Assembly: GCF_017792025.1 (NCBI RefSeq)
Contig: NZ_CP046956.1
Span: 2,108,001 to 2,172,000 of the forward strand
From: Sediminibacillus dalangtanensis
Lineage (GTDB): Bacteria > Bacillota > Bacilli > Bacillales > Amphibacillaceae
Reading direction: 5' to 3'
DNA: 64,000 nucleotides
In this document: positions 37,120 to 44,920 of the stretch, piece by piece
Layout: each line of letters starts with the position of its first letter
How positions within the stretch are numbered: position 1 is the first letter of the stretch
Program-made: the position numbers and the translations under genes
The notes under the pieces: model-generated
Databases searched by the model: none
What the model was told of the DNA's origin: nothing
Seen by the model: only the letters and a program-made list of their open reading frames with translations

Positions 37120-38388
37120 CTATTCTTTATTTTTTCTGTTTCTATCCTTATAATCATTCAAAAAATCTTTTTGAAAACTGGTTCGAGGTTCAATTTCCAG
37201 TCCCTTTCCACCTAAATTTTTGAAAGGGTTTTTTCCAAATTTTTCAGTCAACTCGTCGATTGTCTTGTAAAGTTTTTCTTTGCTTGCTTCTTTTTCGTAC
37301 GTAAACAAATCAAGCTGCTGTGCAACCTCTTTTTTCTCCGCCACATCTTGGACGGTGATTCCCAACAATCTTACAGGCTCCTCATTCCAATGCTTTTCAA
37401 ATAAATCCATACTAACCGCTAAAATCTCCCCCTCGCTATCTGTATAATCGGGCAACTTACGACTTCTGGTAATGGTTTTGTAATCATGGTACTTGACCAT
37501 AATTTGCATTCCACGGCCTACAGCCTGCTTTCTTTGCATCCTTCTGACAACATTTCTTGCCAGGCGGGTGAACAACTGCCTAATCTCGGTAAAATCGGTC
37601 GTATCCTGCGGCAAGGTCTCTGAGCTCCCAATACTCTTGAACTCATGAACTGCATCGGGGTCAACTGGACTGGTATCCATTCCTTTAGCACGATTCTGCA
37701 ACCGTTCTCCGTTTATCCCCAAGACCCGTTTGAGCTGAAAGGTATCCGCTTCGACCAGATCTTTTATGGTAAAAATGTTCAATTTATAAAGCTTTTCAGC
37801 TGTCTTGCTTCCGATGCCATACATTTCTTCTATAGCGAGCGGCCATAGCTTCGTAGCTAAATCCCGTTTCCGCAACACCGTAATTCCCATTGGTTTTTTC
37901 ATATCCGAAGCCATTTTAGCGAGGAATTTATTGGGTGCTATTCCGATACTGCAAGGCAAATCCAGTTCACTCGCTATTCTGTTTTGTATAGCTTCAGCGA
38001 TTTTTAAAGGAGAACCCAAATGTTCGCAGTCGGTAATATCCATATAACCCTCATCTATCGAAACAGGCTGAACAAAAGAAGTGACATCGGATAAAATGTT
38101 AAACATTTCCCTTGAAGCAGTCCGATACCGATCAAAATTCGGCCGCATTACCAACAGCTCCGGACAGAGTTTTTTTGCTTCCCATAAGGGCATTGTGGTT
38201 TTAACGCCTTTTTTTCTGGCTTCGTAACTGCTTGTCACAATGATTCCTTTCCGTTCTTCCGGATTTCCGGCAATGGCAATGGGTTTTCCTTTTAATTCTG
38301 GATTATAAGCCATTTCAACAGATGCATAAAAACTGTTCATATCGACGTGAAAAATAACACGCCCTTTTTTGGGATACCACTTCGACAT
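37120..38388 (-). CDS. dinB: DNA polymerase IV, Y family (YqjH/DinB type)
   Basis: Low-fidelity translesion polymerase. 422 residues from ATG 38388, chosen because AAGGTGAAGG precedes it; a GTG lies nine bases upstream. Palm motifs FHVDMNSFYASVE and SIDEGYMDIT carry the catalytic acids; GIAPNKFLAKMASDMKKP follows, then the little-finger domain. A clamp-binding motif QLDLF is near residue 367. By synteny with mifM-misCB it is YqjH (PolY1). A LexA-type palindrome sits upstream. Confidence 0.95.
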   Translation of the reverse strand: MSKWYPKKGRVIFHVDMNSFYASVEMAYNPELKGKPIAIAGNPEERKGIIVTSSYEARKKGVKTTMPLWEAKKLCPELLVMRPNFDRYRTASREMFNILSDVTSFVQPVSIDEGYMDITDCEHLGSPLKIAEAIQNRIASELDLPCSIGIAPNKFLAKMASDMKKPMGITVLRKRDLATKLWPLAIEEMYGIGSKTAEKLYKLNIFTIKDLVEADTFQLKRVLGINGERLQNRAKGMDTSPVDPDAVHEFKSIGSSETLPQDTTDFTEIRQLFTRLARNVVRRMQRKQAVGRGMQIMVKYHDYKTITRSRKLPDYTDSEGEILAVSMDLFEKHWNEEPVRLLGITVQDVAEKKEVAQQLDLFTYEKEASKEKLYKTIDELTEKFGKNPFKNLGGKGLEIEPRTSFQKDFLNDYKDRNRKNKE

Positions 38389-38405
38389 AACCTTCACCTT
38401 CTTAC

Positions 38406-38419
38406 AGAACAGTTGTTCT
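38406..38419. promoter_or_regulatory. LexA (SOS) box upstream of dinB
   Basis: AGAACAGTTGTTCT contains the GAAC-N4-GTTC core of the Gram-positive LexA operator. It lies 18 bases before the dinB start and ~12 bases downstream of a TATACT -10-like element, a position that blocks transcription. Confidence 0.7.
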
Positions 38420-38670
38420 ACTATTGTTAGTATAGCACATTTTATCTGTTGATACCTTCAGCAGCAAACCACAGAATTTTGGTAATTCATTGAAACCTTC
38501 GGAGGGGTGTTTTTCGTAATAGTTTCATAAGCGAATGATGTTATAGAGGAGAAAAGAAGAAAAAGCTACCCTTTTCCCGACTCTATTTTGTCACGAAATG
38601 TCCTTTGACAAATCGCTGTCAGAGGAGTTTAATAGAAGTAGTTTGCATAAGAAGAAGGAGGTGAATACAA

Positions 38671-39048
38671 ATGTTGATCGAATTATTGAATGAATTGTTG
38701 AGCGAGGCGTCTCCATTTTATTTTTACGTAAGTATGATGCTGGCGATTTACTGTGCATTCGGGTTTTCGGTGATGGCCTTCCCCTCTTTGTCCAAAAGCA
38801 GTGAAATGGTCACCAGAGATTACCACGCAATCCAGTTTCGACTGCTCCCGGTTGAAAGAAGATTAACCGAGACAGGGGAAGTAATTACCTGGATAGCAAG
38901 AAAAATAAAACGAAAAGACGGCCCTGAAGATGATACAGATAATCATTCCTTCTCGTTGACCAATCAGAAATATACCCTACGAGGAGGACAACAATGGAAA
39001 AACATTCTGTATTCACTACCTTTCAAAAGAGCGGATTTATCCTTATAA
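38671..39048 (+). CDS. mifM: MifM-type translation-arrest sensor of membrane insertion
   Basis: 125 residues. The N-terminus (SEASPFYFYVSMMLAIYCAF) and the SEMVTRDYHAIQFRLLPVE segment match MifM (YqzJ) of B. subtilis, whose ribosome stalls until the chain is inserted into the membrane; stalling switches on yidC2. One membrane helix at ~15-38. The region equal to the arrest site reads VITWI (71-75) ... PEDDTD (85-90): W and I are kept, but the Arg before them is Glu. Start behind AAGGAGGTG. Unlike the ~95-residue B. subtilis protein it continues ~30 residues and overlaps misCB by 55 bases. Confidence 0.85.
   Translation: MLIELLNELLSEASPFYFYVSMMLAIYCAFGFSVMAFPSLSKSSEMVTRDYHAIQFRLLPVERRLTETGEVITWIARKIKRKDGPEDDTDNHSFSLTNQKYTLRGGQQWKNILYSLPFKRADLSL
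38947..38988 (+). promoter_or_regulatory. RNA hairpin hiding the misCB ribosome site
   Basis: TCCTTCTCGT (38947-38956) pairs with ACGAGGAGGA (38979-38988) over 10 positions with one G-U, burying the misCB Shine-Dalgarno GAGGAGG. A ribosome stalled near mifM codons 87-90 (38929-38940) would cover the left arm and free the site, as known for B. subtilis mifM-yidC2. Confidence 0.7.
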
Positions 39049-39803
39049 CCCTTATGCTGTTGCTAACCGGATGCCAAGGTGCTTCGGATGGCAGTTCGTC
39101 GGGCTGGTTCCATCATTATTTTGTCGACAGTTTTTCGTTTTTGATAAAAGGTGTAGCGGCATTACTAAACGATAACTATGGAGCATCGATAGTCGTCGTT
39201 ACCTTACTGATACGATTAGCGTTGATGCCATTGATGCTGAAACAGCAAAAAGGCAGCTATCAAATGCGGGAAAAAATGGCCGTGATGAAACCGGAACTCG
39301 ACGAGATAAAAGAAAAATACAACAACAAGACCGATAAGGAATCCAAAACAAAACAGCAACAGGAAATGATGCAATTATATCAAAAACACGGAATGAATCC
39401 TCTCGGTGCTGTCGGCTGTTTACCGATGATTATTCAATTTCCGATTTTGATAGGCTTTTATTATGCCATCAGAACAACTCCTGAAATAGCTTCTCATACT
39501 TTTCTATGGTTTAACTTAGGCCATACTGATATAGTCATGCCATTTATTGCCGCAGCGATTTACTTTGCTCAATTCAAAGTGACGCAAATCGGAATGGATC
39601 CGCAGCAGCGGAAGCAAATGGCTATCATGGGATTGTTGTCACCGGTAATGATTGGTTTTGTCTCCTTTTCAGCCCCGGCAGCACTGCCGTTGTATTGGAC
39701 TGTAGGCGGCTTGTTCTTGATTTTCCAGACGCTTTTGGCTAAGCGACTTTATCAACCAAAACAATCCCAAAAAATAGTGACTACTGAACAGACAGTGAAA
39801 TAG
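38994..39803 (+). CDS. misCB: YidC/Oxa1-family membrane protein insertase MisCB (YidC2)
   Basis: Inserts membrane proteins, alone or with SecYEG; second YidC of Bacillaceae. 269 residues: lipoprotein signal with lipobox LLTG-C27, then five membrane segments. SLVVVTLLIRLALMPL-like TM1 (IVVVTLLIRLALMPLMLKQQ, 20 residues) includes the hydrophilic-groove Arg. The coiled cytoplasmic loop is at ~90-125. Expected to be made when MifM stalls. Start behind GAGGAGG. Confidence 0.94.
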   Translation: MEKHSVFTTFQKSGFILITLMLLLTGCQGASDGSSSGWFHHYFVDSFSFLIKGVAALLNDNYGASIVVVTLLIRLALMPLMLKQQKGSYQMREKMAVMKPELDEIKEKYNNKTDKESKTKQQQEMMQLYQKHGMNPLGAVGCLPMIIQFPILIGFYYAIRTTPEIASHTFLWFNLGHTDIVMPFIAAAIYFAQFKVTQIGMDPQQRKQMAIMGLLSPVMIGFVSFSAPAALPLYWTVGGLFLIFQTLLAKRLYQPKQSQKIVTTEQTVK

Positions 39804-39804
39804 T

Positions 39805-40044
39805 GACAAAAGCGCAAGCGCCTGTTTAAAGGAGTACAGGCTAGAGCCGCCGCGTCCTGTGGCAACGCCTGCATGACACCCACATTGGGCCTCCGACAAG
39901 CTTAAGAACAGCCTCGGCGTGGCGCTTTTTGCCACATAGAGGGTGGGCTTAAGACCTCGAGGGGGTAGGCGCTGGAGCTGGACGTGGCTGGTTCAGCCAA
40001 TAATGATCCACAGACAGTTAAATTCATAATTTCCTATACAGTAA
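39805..40044 (+). repeat. Dispersed 240-bp repeat, copy A
   Basis: Starts one base after the misCB stop and is ~95% identical to 60371-60612, apart from two short indels. Both copies begin GACAAAAGCGCAAGCGCCTG and contain GGTAGGCGCTGGAGCTGGAC. AGCGCCT near the start can pair with AGGCGCT near the end, and CGCCGCGTC with GGCGTGGCG just before CTTTTT. Non-coding; it resembles repeats found in many Bacillus intergenic regions. Confidence 0.85.
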
Positions 40045-40046
40045 TG

Positions 40047-40084
40047 AAAAGCACTTTCCGGTTCACTGGGAAGTGCTTTTCTTT
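40047..40084 (+). terminator. Terminator after misCB
   Basis: AAAAGCACTT / AAGTGCTTTT, a 10-bp stem extended by CC/GG, with T runs on the plus strand. Separated from misCB by the repeat. Confidence 0.8.
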
Positions 40085-40509
40085 TGAGAGCTGGTGGGAG
40101 CCAGAAATTATCTCCACCTTCTGAACTACCTTCTTTCCTCCTCCGATTTTCGTATGCGCTTTTTCACCCGGTTGCATATACTTCTTATCTTGTTATAATA
40201 TTCCTTGTGTCTGTTTCGGCTTTACAAACGTGGTTGCTCAACCAGTATATTTCTTAAAGTTTGGTCCATTGCGCTCGTTTTTTGTGTTTGTCTTTTAACA
40301 GATGTATAGCAGCTAAGTATTCCCCAAAGCAAATTATTCTGTTAAAACATATCCATGTACTATTTCCTCTATTTTTTTCATTCTGTCAAGTGCCCCGCTG
40401 GCAGAATTACGCTCTTCGATGGATGATTACACTTAAATGCCTACAATATAGTTAACCATGAACTTACAGATTAGAAGAAGCTAGTTCAACAAAGGAGGAT
40501 GAAGTGTAG

Positions 40510-41397
40510 ATGAAAAAACTGTTATCTATTTTATTATTAGGACAGACGTTATTCCTAACAGCTTGTGGCGGTGAAGAATCGGGCGAGAATACGGAACAAC
40601 AGACAAAAGATGAATCACAAGGGGACAAGGGTACCATCTCCATTGGGATGAATAACTGGGCAGAGAACGTGGCGGTCTCCAACATGTGGAAAATAATCCT
40701 GGAAGACAAAGGTTACAACGTAGAGTTAACCTCTGTTGAAAAAGCGTTTCTCTATGAAGCCCTTTCTGCTGGTGATTTAGACATTGGAATGGAGATTTGG
40801 CTGCCGAATACTGATCAAGCCTACTATGACAAGTACAAAGATGAAATCGATTGGCGTGAAAATTGGTATGAAGGTACTGATTTGGCACTCGTCGTCCCTT
40901 CTTATATGGAAAATATCAACAGCATTGAAGACTTAAATAACCATAAGGAAGAATTAGATTCCCAAATAGTAGGCATTGACGCTGGCGCAAGTATTATGTC
41001 CTTAACTGAGGAAGTAATTGAGACCTATGGTTTGGATTTTGAGCTTGCAAGTTCTTCTGAACCAACGATGTTGACTGAATTGCAAAGCAACATCGAAAAC
41101 AAAGATCCAATCGTTGTTACCTTGTGGAAGCCACATTGGTCTTTTGCCGAGATGGATTTAAAAATACTGGAGGATCCAAAAAACGTTTATGGAAATGCGG
41201 AAAACATTTCCTACGCGGCCAGAAAAGGACTCGAAGAAGATCAGCCAGAGGTAGTTAAGTGGTTTGATAATTTCAAGCTTGATGATCAACAATTAGGAAG
41301 CCTGATGGCAACCATAAATGAGGCAGAATCAGAAGAAGAAGGAGCTCAAGCCTGGATTGACGAACATCAAGAGTTGATTAAAGAATGGACTGAATAA
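40510..41397 (+). CDS. Glycine betaine/choline-type ABC transporter substrate-binding lipoprotein
   Basis: 295 residues: lipoprotein signal with lipobox LTAC19, a short acidic linker, then an OpuAC-type binding domain (GMNNWAENVAVSNMWKIIL, MEIWLPNTD, VVTLWKPHWSFAE). The tryptophans are typical of the betaine cage. No ATPase or permease gene is adjacent, so it may serve a transporter encoded elsewhere. Start behind AAAGGAGGATGAAG. Role in osmoprotection is inferred from the family. Confidence 0.85.
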   Translation: MKKLLSILLLGQTLFLTACGGEESGENTEQQTKDESQGDKGTISIGMNNWAENVAVSNMWKIILEDKGYNVELTSVEKAFLYEALSAGDLDIGMEIWLPNTDQAYYDKYKDEIDWRENWYEGTDLALVVPSYMENINSIEDLNNHKEELDSQIVGIDAGASIMSLTEEVIETYGLDFELASSSEPTMLTELQSNIENKDPIVVTLWKPHWSFAEMDLKILEDPKNVYGNAENISYAARKGLEEDQPEVVKWFDNFKLDDQQLGSLMATINEAESEEEGAQAWIDEHQELIKEWTE

Positions 41398-41403
41398 CAG
41401 GAC

Positions 41404-41438
41404 AAGAAACCACGGAACATCTTACCCCGTGGTTTCTT
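41404..41438. terminator. Bidirectional terminator
   Basis: AAGAAACCACGG / CCGTGGTTTCTT, a perfect 12-bp stem between convergent genes ending at 41397 and 41448. Confidence 0.8.
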
Positions 41439-41447
41439 GATTCGACT

Positions 41448-41807
41448 TCATTTTTTCTGCAGCCAATCCCACGCTTCGGAAAGTTGATCCTTTTCAAATT
41501 GCTTTACGGTAATACCAGGCAAATACTTTCCGACTTTTGCGAGGGATTCTACTGAATCTTTGCCTGTCACAACTGCCAATTTACTAAATTGTTCCCAATG
41601 CTTCGCATCAAACTTCATGCCTTCCATCATGCCTTTCAGGGAAGATCCTTTTATATCATGAATGATGGCCAGCAGGTTAAAAGAATTTCCTTCCGGAAAG
41701 TGTTCTTTTACATGTTGTTCCAAACGTTCTGCATCCTCTTTTGTTGCCTCTCCCGTAAACTGAACAGCAATTGTTTTTTCATCCTGGCTCGGCAGGAAAG
41801 ATAACAT
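41448..41807 (-). CDS. SpoIIAA-like STAS-fold protein (DUF3478)
   Basis: 119 residues from ATG 41807 (AGGGTG upstream). Pattern of the SpoIIAA-like superfamily: EDAERLEQHV, an ILHDIKG-type strand (LLAIIHDIKGSSLKGM) and WEQFSKLAVVTG. These proteins bind small lipophilic or membrane ligands in other bacteria; function here unknown. Single gene, convergent with the binding lipoprotein. Confidence 0.75.
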   Translation of the reverse strand: MLSFLPSQDEKTIAVQFTGEATKEDAERLEQHVKEHFPEGNSFNLLAIIHDIKGSSLKGMMEGMKFDAKHWEQFSKLAVVTGKDSVESLAKVGKYLPGITVKQFEKDQLSEAWDWLQKK

Positions 41808-42136
41808 GGAAACACACCCTTCTGTCATGCTTTACTAATGGTTTACCCGAATCAAAAGGCTTTTCAAACGATGAATCATCAGCTTACAAGATTATCACGC
41901 CTGTTTTCCCTTCAAACCTTTCGCTAATGTCGATTTCAAACTTTGAATGAATAAAACAAGCGATAAAATGGAGAGTATCATTGCTGAAGGGTGTTCTCTG
42001 TGACCTTTATCCACTCTACTCATCATCGCTCTGTATCATTTCACTTACCCAATCCCATTTTATACCATGTATGATAATTATCCTGTATTATCACGCTATG
42101 AGTGTAACTGAATTTTGCGGAATTGGAGTGGGAACG
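41808..42136. other. Intergenic region without recognised content
   Basis: 329 bases between divergent genes. No repeat or strong hairpin; promoter elements for the flanking genes are not obvious. Confidence 0.4.
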
Positions 42137-42508
42137 ATGGAGATGCATGAAGAAGACAGAAGCTTTTTCGACCAAGCGATCCTGGATTACAAAGAAGGAA
42201 GCAACCGATTGGAAAAAGGCCTGCCGGAAATGACAAAAAGTTATTTCGATTTTACAGAAGCTTGTTTTCAGGATGGCGCAATAGACGGAAAACAAAAACA
42301 ATTGATTGCCCTTGGCATCAGTATTTATGCCCAGGATGAATACTGTATCATGTACCATACCAAGGGTGCTGTAGAACACGGAGCCAATGAAAACGAAGTG
42401 ATGGAAACGATTGCTGTCAGTGCCGCTCTTGGTGGCGGTGCAGCCTTTTCGCAAGGTGTCACGCTGGCAATGGAAACATTCGATCACTACCATGAAGTAA
42501 AACATTGA
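42137..42508 (+). CDS. Carboxymuconolactone decarboxylase / AhpD-like family protein
   Basis: 123 residues from ATG 42137 behind GGAGTGGGAACG; the frame's earlier start lacks a ribosome site. CMD-family fold: KQKQLIALGISIYAQDEYCI then HTKGAVEHGA. Only one cysteine is present (C-x3-H), so the CxxC redox pair of true AhpD is missing. A peroxidase-reductase role is therefore uncertain. Confidence 0.8.
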   Translation: MEMHEEDRSFFDQAILDYKEGSNRLEKGLPEMTKSYFDFTEACFQDGAIDGKQKQLIALGISIYAQDEYCIMYHTKGAVEHGANENEVMETIAVSAALGGGAAFSQGVTLAMETFDHYHEVKH

Positions 42509-42530
42509 TACATTTTGTTTCTAGCTATTG

Positions 42531-42584
42531 CAAAACCAGGCAACATGGCCAAGCATTTATTTATGCCATTTTTGCTTGGTTTTT
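42531..42584 (+). terminator. Probable terminator of the CMD-family gene
   Basis: AAAACCA...GGCAA and ATGGC pair with GCCAT...TTGC and TGGTTTTT in an imperfect long stem ending in a T run. Confidence 0.55.
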
Positions 42585-42767
42585 CATTAGGGAATATATC
42601 CATTCTTCCAACATGTGATAATCAAGCGATTTAATGAAAAAACATTTGAATTGATAAAGCTTGCAAATTATGTCCCTTTCAAGCCAAAAAAGTTGGTTCT
42701 TTTTCAAGCAATATTTAATAAGCCTCCATGCCATTGTTTTATATATGATGGTGTGGAGGTGATATTC

Positions 42768-44006
42768 ATGTACACGCTGTTAACACAAAATAGGAATTTT
42801 CGTTTCTACTTAATAGGAGGAGGAATTTCCAAACTCGGCGATATCCTTTCTGGCCTTGCCTTTTTGTTTTTAGCGCATGATATGACCAGATCTGGTGTTC
42901 ATACAACAGGGATGGCCATTGCAGAAACGTTACCCTATCTCTTTTTCGGATTAGTTGGTGGTGTTATTGCCGACTGGCTTCCTCGTAAAAGATTATTGAT
43001 TTGTTTGGATGGAATCCGGTTTCCTCTTATTCTATCGGTCGTTTTTTTGGATTCAACCGGAAGCCTTACATATTTATATTTGTTGTTTGTCAGCTTCCTG
43101 ATCCAAACGATTGGATGCTTTTTCAACCCAGCCCACCGGGCAATTCTTCCGATGATCACACACAAGGATGAACGAACGGCAGCAAACAGCTTGCAAGACA
43201 GTATAACAAGAGGCATAACTGTCCTGAGCCCGCTGATAACCGTTTCTTTGATAAAAACACTTGGAGTGGTTCACTTTTTCACCATCGACGCCGTCACCTA
43301 TTTGATTAGCATCCTATGTCTCCTTCGCGTGTTTGTTCAAGAAACAAAAAAGGATTGTAGTAAGTCGGTTCGGCAACTTTTTTCAACCATTCTTTCTTTT
43401 TTTGTATGGGCAAGACAGCATGTAACAGTCCGTCAACTATTCCTATTTACATTTATTACTGTATTTCTCAACACATGGGTTTGGGAAGTTGGGTTACTGT
43501 TGGGACTTGCTGAGCTGACGTCAAACGAACAATCCATTTATAGTATCCTACAAGGTGTGTTTGGTGCTGTAGTGATTGTCACAAACTTAATCCTGCCTTA
43601 TTTCATCAAAAAAATGACCTTGAAGACTTATTTGGTTGGAGCAGCTATTTGGGGAATCGGCATCACTTATTACGGCGCTTTGTTCGATGTCAAACATTTT
43701 TACATTGGCTGTGCGATTGTAGGCATCGGGCTGCCCATAGCTGGATTGGCCCGCGTATATTTATTGCAGTCACTCATACCAGAAGAAAAATTAGGCAGGG
43801 CATTCAGTTTCAATGCGGTTCTGCTTTATCTCGCCAATACAGTTTCTCTTGCGTTATTCGGAACTCTCTCTGCCTATGTTCCCATCAGATTATTAATGAC
43901 TGGAAGCGGAGTCGTCATCTTGCTCACCAGTATTACTTTTTTACTAATTAAAACGGTTGGTTGTTCGGAACTCAGACGGGGTCGCCCCGTAAACTTTTTT
44001 AAATAA
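42768..44006 (+). CDS. MFS transporter, EntS-like exporter family
   Basis: 412 residues from ATG 42768, behind TGGAGGTGATATTC; the frame opens 153 bases earlier without support. Twelve membrane segments; loop 2-3 motif GGVIADWLPRKRLLI, and HRAILPMITHKDERTAANSL are typical of the MFS_3 (EntS-like) group of drug/siderophore exporters. Substrate unknown. Its 3' end overlaps the convergent AraC-type gene by 63 bases. Confidence 0.85.
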   Translation: MYTLLTQNRNFRFYLIGGGISKLGDILSGLAFLFLAHDMTRSGVHTTGMAIAETLPYLFFGLVGGVIADWLPRKRLLICLDGIRFPLILSVVFLDSTGSLTYLYLLFVSFLIQTIGCFFNPAHRAILPMITHKDERTAANSLQDSITRGITVLSPLITVSLIKTLGVVHFFTIDAVTYLISILCLLRVFVQETKKDCSKSVRQLFSTILSFFVWARQHVTVRQLFLFTFITVFLNTWVWEVGLLLGLAELTSNEQSIYSILQGVFGAVVIVTNLILPYFIKKMTLKTYLVGAAIWGIGITYYGALFDVKHFYIGCAIVGIGLPIAGLARVYLLQSLIPEEKLGRAFSFNAVLLYLANTVSLALFGTLSAYVPIRLLMTGSGVVILLTSITFLLIKTVGCSELRRGRPVNFFK

Positions 44007-44753
44007 ACGGGTATACGCAGATACGTTCTTAAAACCATGGGCCATGGCAATTTGCAACACGGTTTCATCAGTATAAATCAAATCCGGCTGACTTCGTATC
44101 AGCCGGTATAATTGTAGCCAGGAGTACGGAGATATACCTGTTCGCTCTTTAAACAAATGAGCAAACTGATATTTATTTATTCGGGCCACCTCTGCCATTC
44201 CGTCCAATGTCCAGTCTTGCTCATAGCTTTGTTTAATAGCATCAGTCACCAGCTTTAACACTTCATCTTGTACCACTTCAGGCATTGTCCCCTGGTGCTT
44301 TCCCAATCCATACTGTACCATCAGAATAGCAAGCTGGGTAAAGCTATTTTCCACCAACAGTTGATTTGCCTCAGCAGGTTTTTCACTATTCCAGCCGATA
44401 AGTTCACGAATAAAACAAGCCCACCGATCTATTTGTGGATGATAATAAGACACTGCTGCAAATTCCATTTCACGTCCAGTAACACCCAGTCCCACGGAAG
44501 CATCTTTCAACAACTTCTGGTCCAGTTCGATTAGAAATTTTTCTCCCGACATATGAAGTTGTCTATGCTCCTGCAAGGGATTGAAAATGACAAATTGCCG
44601 TTGCCCAATCGTTAAGTACTGATGACGCGTTTGATACATTCCTCCACCTTTTGAACCAAATATTAATTTATATGTATGGTCGCTGCGCCAGTCACGTTCT
44701 CCTAACTTATCAGAACGCAGTAGGAGCAGTCCGTTTTCGTCTTGGTAAATCAT
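43944..44753 (-). CDS. AraC-family transcription regulator
   Basis: 269 residues from ATG 44753 (AGAGAGG upstream). N-terminal cupin-type sensing half, C-terminal double helix-turn-helix (LDGMAEVARINKYQFAHLFK; VLQIAMAHGFKNVSAYTRLF) ending KKVYGATPSEFR. Both recognition helices look intact. Tail-to-tail overlap with the MFS exporter suggests, but does not prove, a functional link. Confidence 0.88.
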   Translation of the reverse strand: MIYQDENGLLLLRSDKLGERDWRSDHTYKLIFGSKGGGMYQTRHQYLTIGQRQFVIFNPLQEHRQLHMSGEKFLIELDQKLLKDASVGLGVTGREMEFAAVSYYHPQIDRWACFIRELIGWNSEKPAEANQLLVENSFTQLAILMVQYGLGKHQGTMPEVVQDEVLKLVTDAIKQSYEQDWTLDGMAEVARINKYQFAHLFKERTGISPYSWLQLYRLIRSQPDLIYTDETVLQIAMAHGFKNVSAYTRLFKKVYGATPSEFRTTNRFN

Positions 44754-44920
44754 AGCCGACAACCTCTCTATATTAACCACTTTACCCCTTTTACTGTCAT
44801 TATATCATTTCGCTGTGAGAAGGAGTTTTTTAAGACAGCAATTTTGAGAGGTCATTGTTTTTTAGCAAAGGTCCAGACTGCAGCGCAGCCTTAGAAAGTT
44901 GCATCACATTAAACGGGGTA

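Larger units (their letters stand above)
39804..40509. other. Intergenic region misCB / binding lipoprotein
   Basis: 706 bases without a convincing gene. It holds the long dispersed repeat (39805-40044) and a terminator (40047-40084). A TTGCAT-16-TATAAT promoter-like pair lies around 40172-40200 on the plus strand, ~300 bases before the next gene, of uncertain meaning. Confidence 0.5.

Noticed and set aside
40172..40200. TTGCAT-16-TATAAT promoter-like pair
   Set aside because: About 300 bases from the next start codon and without supporting context; such pairs arise by chance in AT-rich gaps.
41981..42136. 52-codon N-terminal extension of the AhpD-like gene
   Set aside because: No ribosome site at the early start; GGAGTGGG before ATG 42137 fits and the family begins there.
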